Below, in pieces: positions 35,333 to 36,227 of a stretch of DNA of 36,227 bases. The stretch is taken from assembly GCA_028868875.1 (NCBI GenBank), contig JAGWTS010000009.1:1-36227 (forward strand), in the 5' to 3' direction. Under the pieces are notes generated by a model. The model ran no database searches, was not told the origin of the DNA, and saw nothing but the letters and a program-made list of their open reading frames with translations. The translations under genes were made by a program, and so were the position numbers. This DNA is from Burkholderiales bacterium (GTDB taxonomy: Bacteria; Pseudomonadota; Gammaproteobacteria; Burkholderiales; Burkholderiaceae_C). Every line of letters begins with the position of its first letter. Positions within the stretch are counted from its first letter, which is position 1.

Positions 35333-36061
35333 GTGACGCCCGAAGCGCGCGAGATCTTCGGCAACCTGGAACGGGTCGCGAAGGAGCGTGCGTCCCGGGA
35401 ATCCGATCAGACGCTCCTGGCCGGCACGCTCGCGGTCAAACGCTACCAGCGTGCCCGATTCGAGAAGACCTACGGCGACCTGTTGGTCGAGCCTCGCTAT
35501 CGCGCTGCCGCGCGCTTCTTCCTCGAGGAACTGTATGGGCCGCAGGACTTCCGGGAGCGCGATGCGCAGTTCGCAAGGATCGTCTCGCCGCTGGTCGGGA
35601 TGTTTCCTCAGGAGGTTGTCATTACCGTCCTCGCGCTGTCGGAACTGCACGCGCTGTCGGAGGAACTGGATACGCGTATGGGACGTGCCTTGTCCGGGAC
35701 TGCGCTAAATGGATCAGCCTATGCGCTCGGGTGGCAATCGGTCGGGCGTGCACCGGATCGTCGGCATCAGTTTGAACTATTGGCGGCTGTCGGACATGCG
35801 CTCGATGGCTACACGAGAAACCCGCTGTTGCGCCAGGCGCTGCGCCTGATGCGAGGGCCGGCTCGCGCTGCGGGTCTCGGCGCATTGCAGCGGTTTCTCG
35901 AATCTGGTTTCGAGAGTTTTCGAAGCATGGGCGGTGCATCGCGCTTTCTCGAACTCATCACGGCTCGGGAAACAAGACTCGCCGCGCGGTTGTTCGAAGC
36001 CGATACTGCAGCGTTGGCTGACGGAACGGCGTCCGTTCTCGCCGAATTGCCCTTCGAATAG
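35333..36061 (+). CDS. Conserved hypothetical protein (FFLxELYGPQDF family)
   Basis: A 242-residue soluble, mostly helical protein with no signal peptide or membrane segment. The strongest block is RYRAAARFFLEELYGPQDF followed by RERDAQFARIVSPLVGMFP, then ALSELHALSEELDTRMG; I recall similar proteins annotated only as hypothetical in betaproteobacteria. GTG at 35333 (GTG ACG CCC) is preferred; a GTG at 35291 would add 14 residues and leave no gap to the alternative start of the divergent hydrolase. It ends 24 bp before the terminator shared with the rRNA operon. Function unknown; the divergent lipase-like gene is its only clear context. Confidence 0.75.
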   Translation: MTPEAREIFGNLERVAKERASRESDQTLLAGTLAVKRYQRARFEKTYGDLLVEPRYRAAARFFLEELYGPQDFRERDAQFARIVSPLVGMFPQEVVITVLALSELHALSEELDTRMGRALSGTALNGSAYALGWQSVGRAPDRRHQFELLAAVGHALDGYTRNPLLRQALRLMRGPARAAGLGALQRFLESGFESFRSMGGASRFLELITARETRLAARLFEADTAALADGTASVLAELPFE

Positions 36062-36084
36062 CAATTGTGTGCGGACACAAAGGC

Positions 36085-36116
36085 GAAGGGCCCGATTCGT
36101 GAGAACCGGGCCCTTC
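36085..36116. terminator. Bidirectional terminator between the hypothetical gene and the rRNA operon
   Basis: GAAGGGCCCGATT (36085-36097) pairs with AACCGGGCCCTTC (36104-36116), 13-bp arms with one G-T pair and a 6-nt loop. On the minus strand it lies 9 bp past the 5S gene and is followed by GCCTTTGT, a short T-rich tract. On the plus strand it follows the hypothetical gene by 23 bp. It can end transcripts from both sides. Confidence 0.8.
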
Positions 36117-36125
36117 TGGGGAAAT

Positions 36126-36227
36126 AGCCTGACGATGTCCTACTTTCACACGGGAGTCCGCACTATCATCGGCGCAAAGGCGTTTCACTGTCCTGTTCGG
36201 GATGGGAAGGAGTGGGACCACCTTGCT
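36126..36227 (-). rRNA. rrf: 5S ribosomal RNA (3' part)
   Basis: The reverse complement reads as a betaproteobacterial 5S rRNA: GGTGGTCCCACTCCTTCCCA, then CCCGAACAGGACAGTGAAAC, GCCTTTGCGCCGATGATAGT, and the 3' end CTACTTTC-type block closing in CATCGTCAGGC. About 10-15 nt at the 5' end lie beyond the right edge. 23S and 16S genes are expected further right, so this is the distal end of an rrn operon pointing into the window. Confidence 0.95.

Noticed and set aside
1-36227. CRISPR arrays, tRNA genes, intact insertion sequences, phage genes
   Set aside because: No regular spaced repeats, cloverleaf sequences, transposases or structural phage genes were found on either strand.

Overview
The window is GC-rich chromosomal DNA that reads as a betaproteobacterium of the order Burkholderiales (Rubrivivax/Leptothrix/Methylibium-like). 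The reasons are the corC-lnt-glyQ-glyS-gmhB-plsC gene order, a DksA that lacks the usual zinc cysteines, a Kdo hydroxylase next to aceK, an IcmF-type fused mutase, and a betaproteobacterial 5S rRNA at the right edge. Genes are packed with many 4-bp ATGA start/stop overlaps. I see no CRISPR array, tRNA, intact insertion sequence or prophage. This is mostly core chromosome with a few accessory or decayed pieces, mainly between 28 and 36 kb.

Left block (1-5.5 kb): the 5' part of aceK (isocitrate dehydrogenase kinase/phosphatase), a Kdo hydroxylase, a beta-carbonic anhydrase, then liuR-ivd (MerR-type regulator and isovaleryl-CoA dehydrogenase), all on the minus strand. An MBL-fold hydrolase diverges from liuR across only 38 bp, and that gap carries a LiuR-like operator.

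Envelope/translation block (5.7-14.8 kb, minus strand): corC, lnt, a cytochrome P450, glyQ, glyS, gmhB, plsC and a YgjP-type metallopeptidase, in transcription order. The P450 between lnt and glyQ is unexpected. GmhB lacks its nucleophilic aspartate.

Plus-strand block (14.9-21.6 kb): a COG0523 GTPase with a His-rich loop, dksA, a protein with one clear and one probable STAS domain, a palindromic intergenic repeat, hslVU, and a two-pore-helix-type potassium channel whose end overlaps coaX coming from the other strand.

Right block (22.4-36.2 kb): icmF, with a near-perfect LiuR-type palindrome upstream that ties it to liuR-ivd 18 kb away, an aldo/keto reductase, AMP nucleosidase, a membrane GGDEF-EAL protein with a degenerate GGDEF site, an EF-G paralogue lacking the catalytic histidine, a terC fragment, an HDOD protein with a FliA-like promoter, a membrane-anchored lipase-like hydrolase, a conserved hypothetical protein, a bidirectional terminator, and the 3' end of a 5S rRNA gene on the minus strand (the end of an rrn operon that lies beyond the window).

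The most coherent system is a probable branched-chain acyl-CoA regulon: LiuR, isovaleryl-CoA dehydrogenase, an MBL hydrolase and the B12-dependent mutase IcmF, joined by a common operator.
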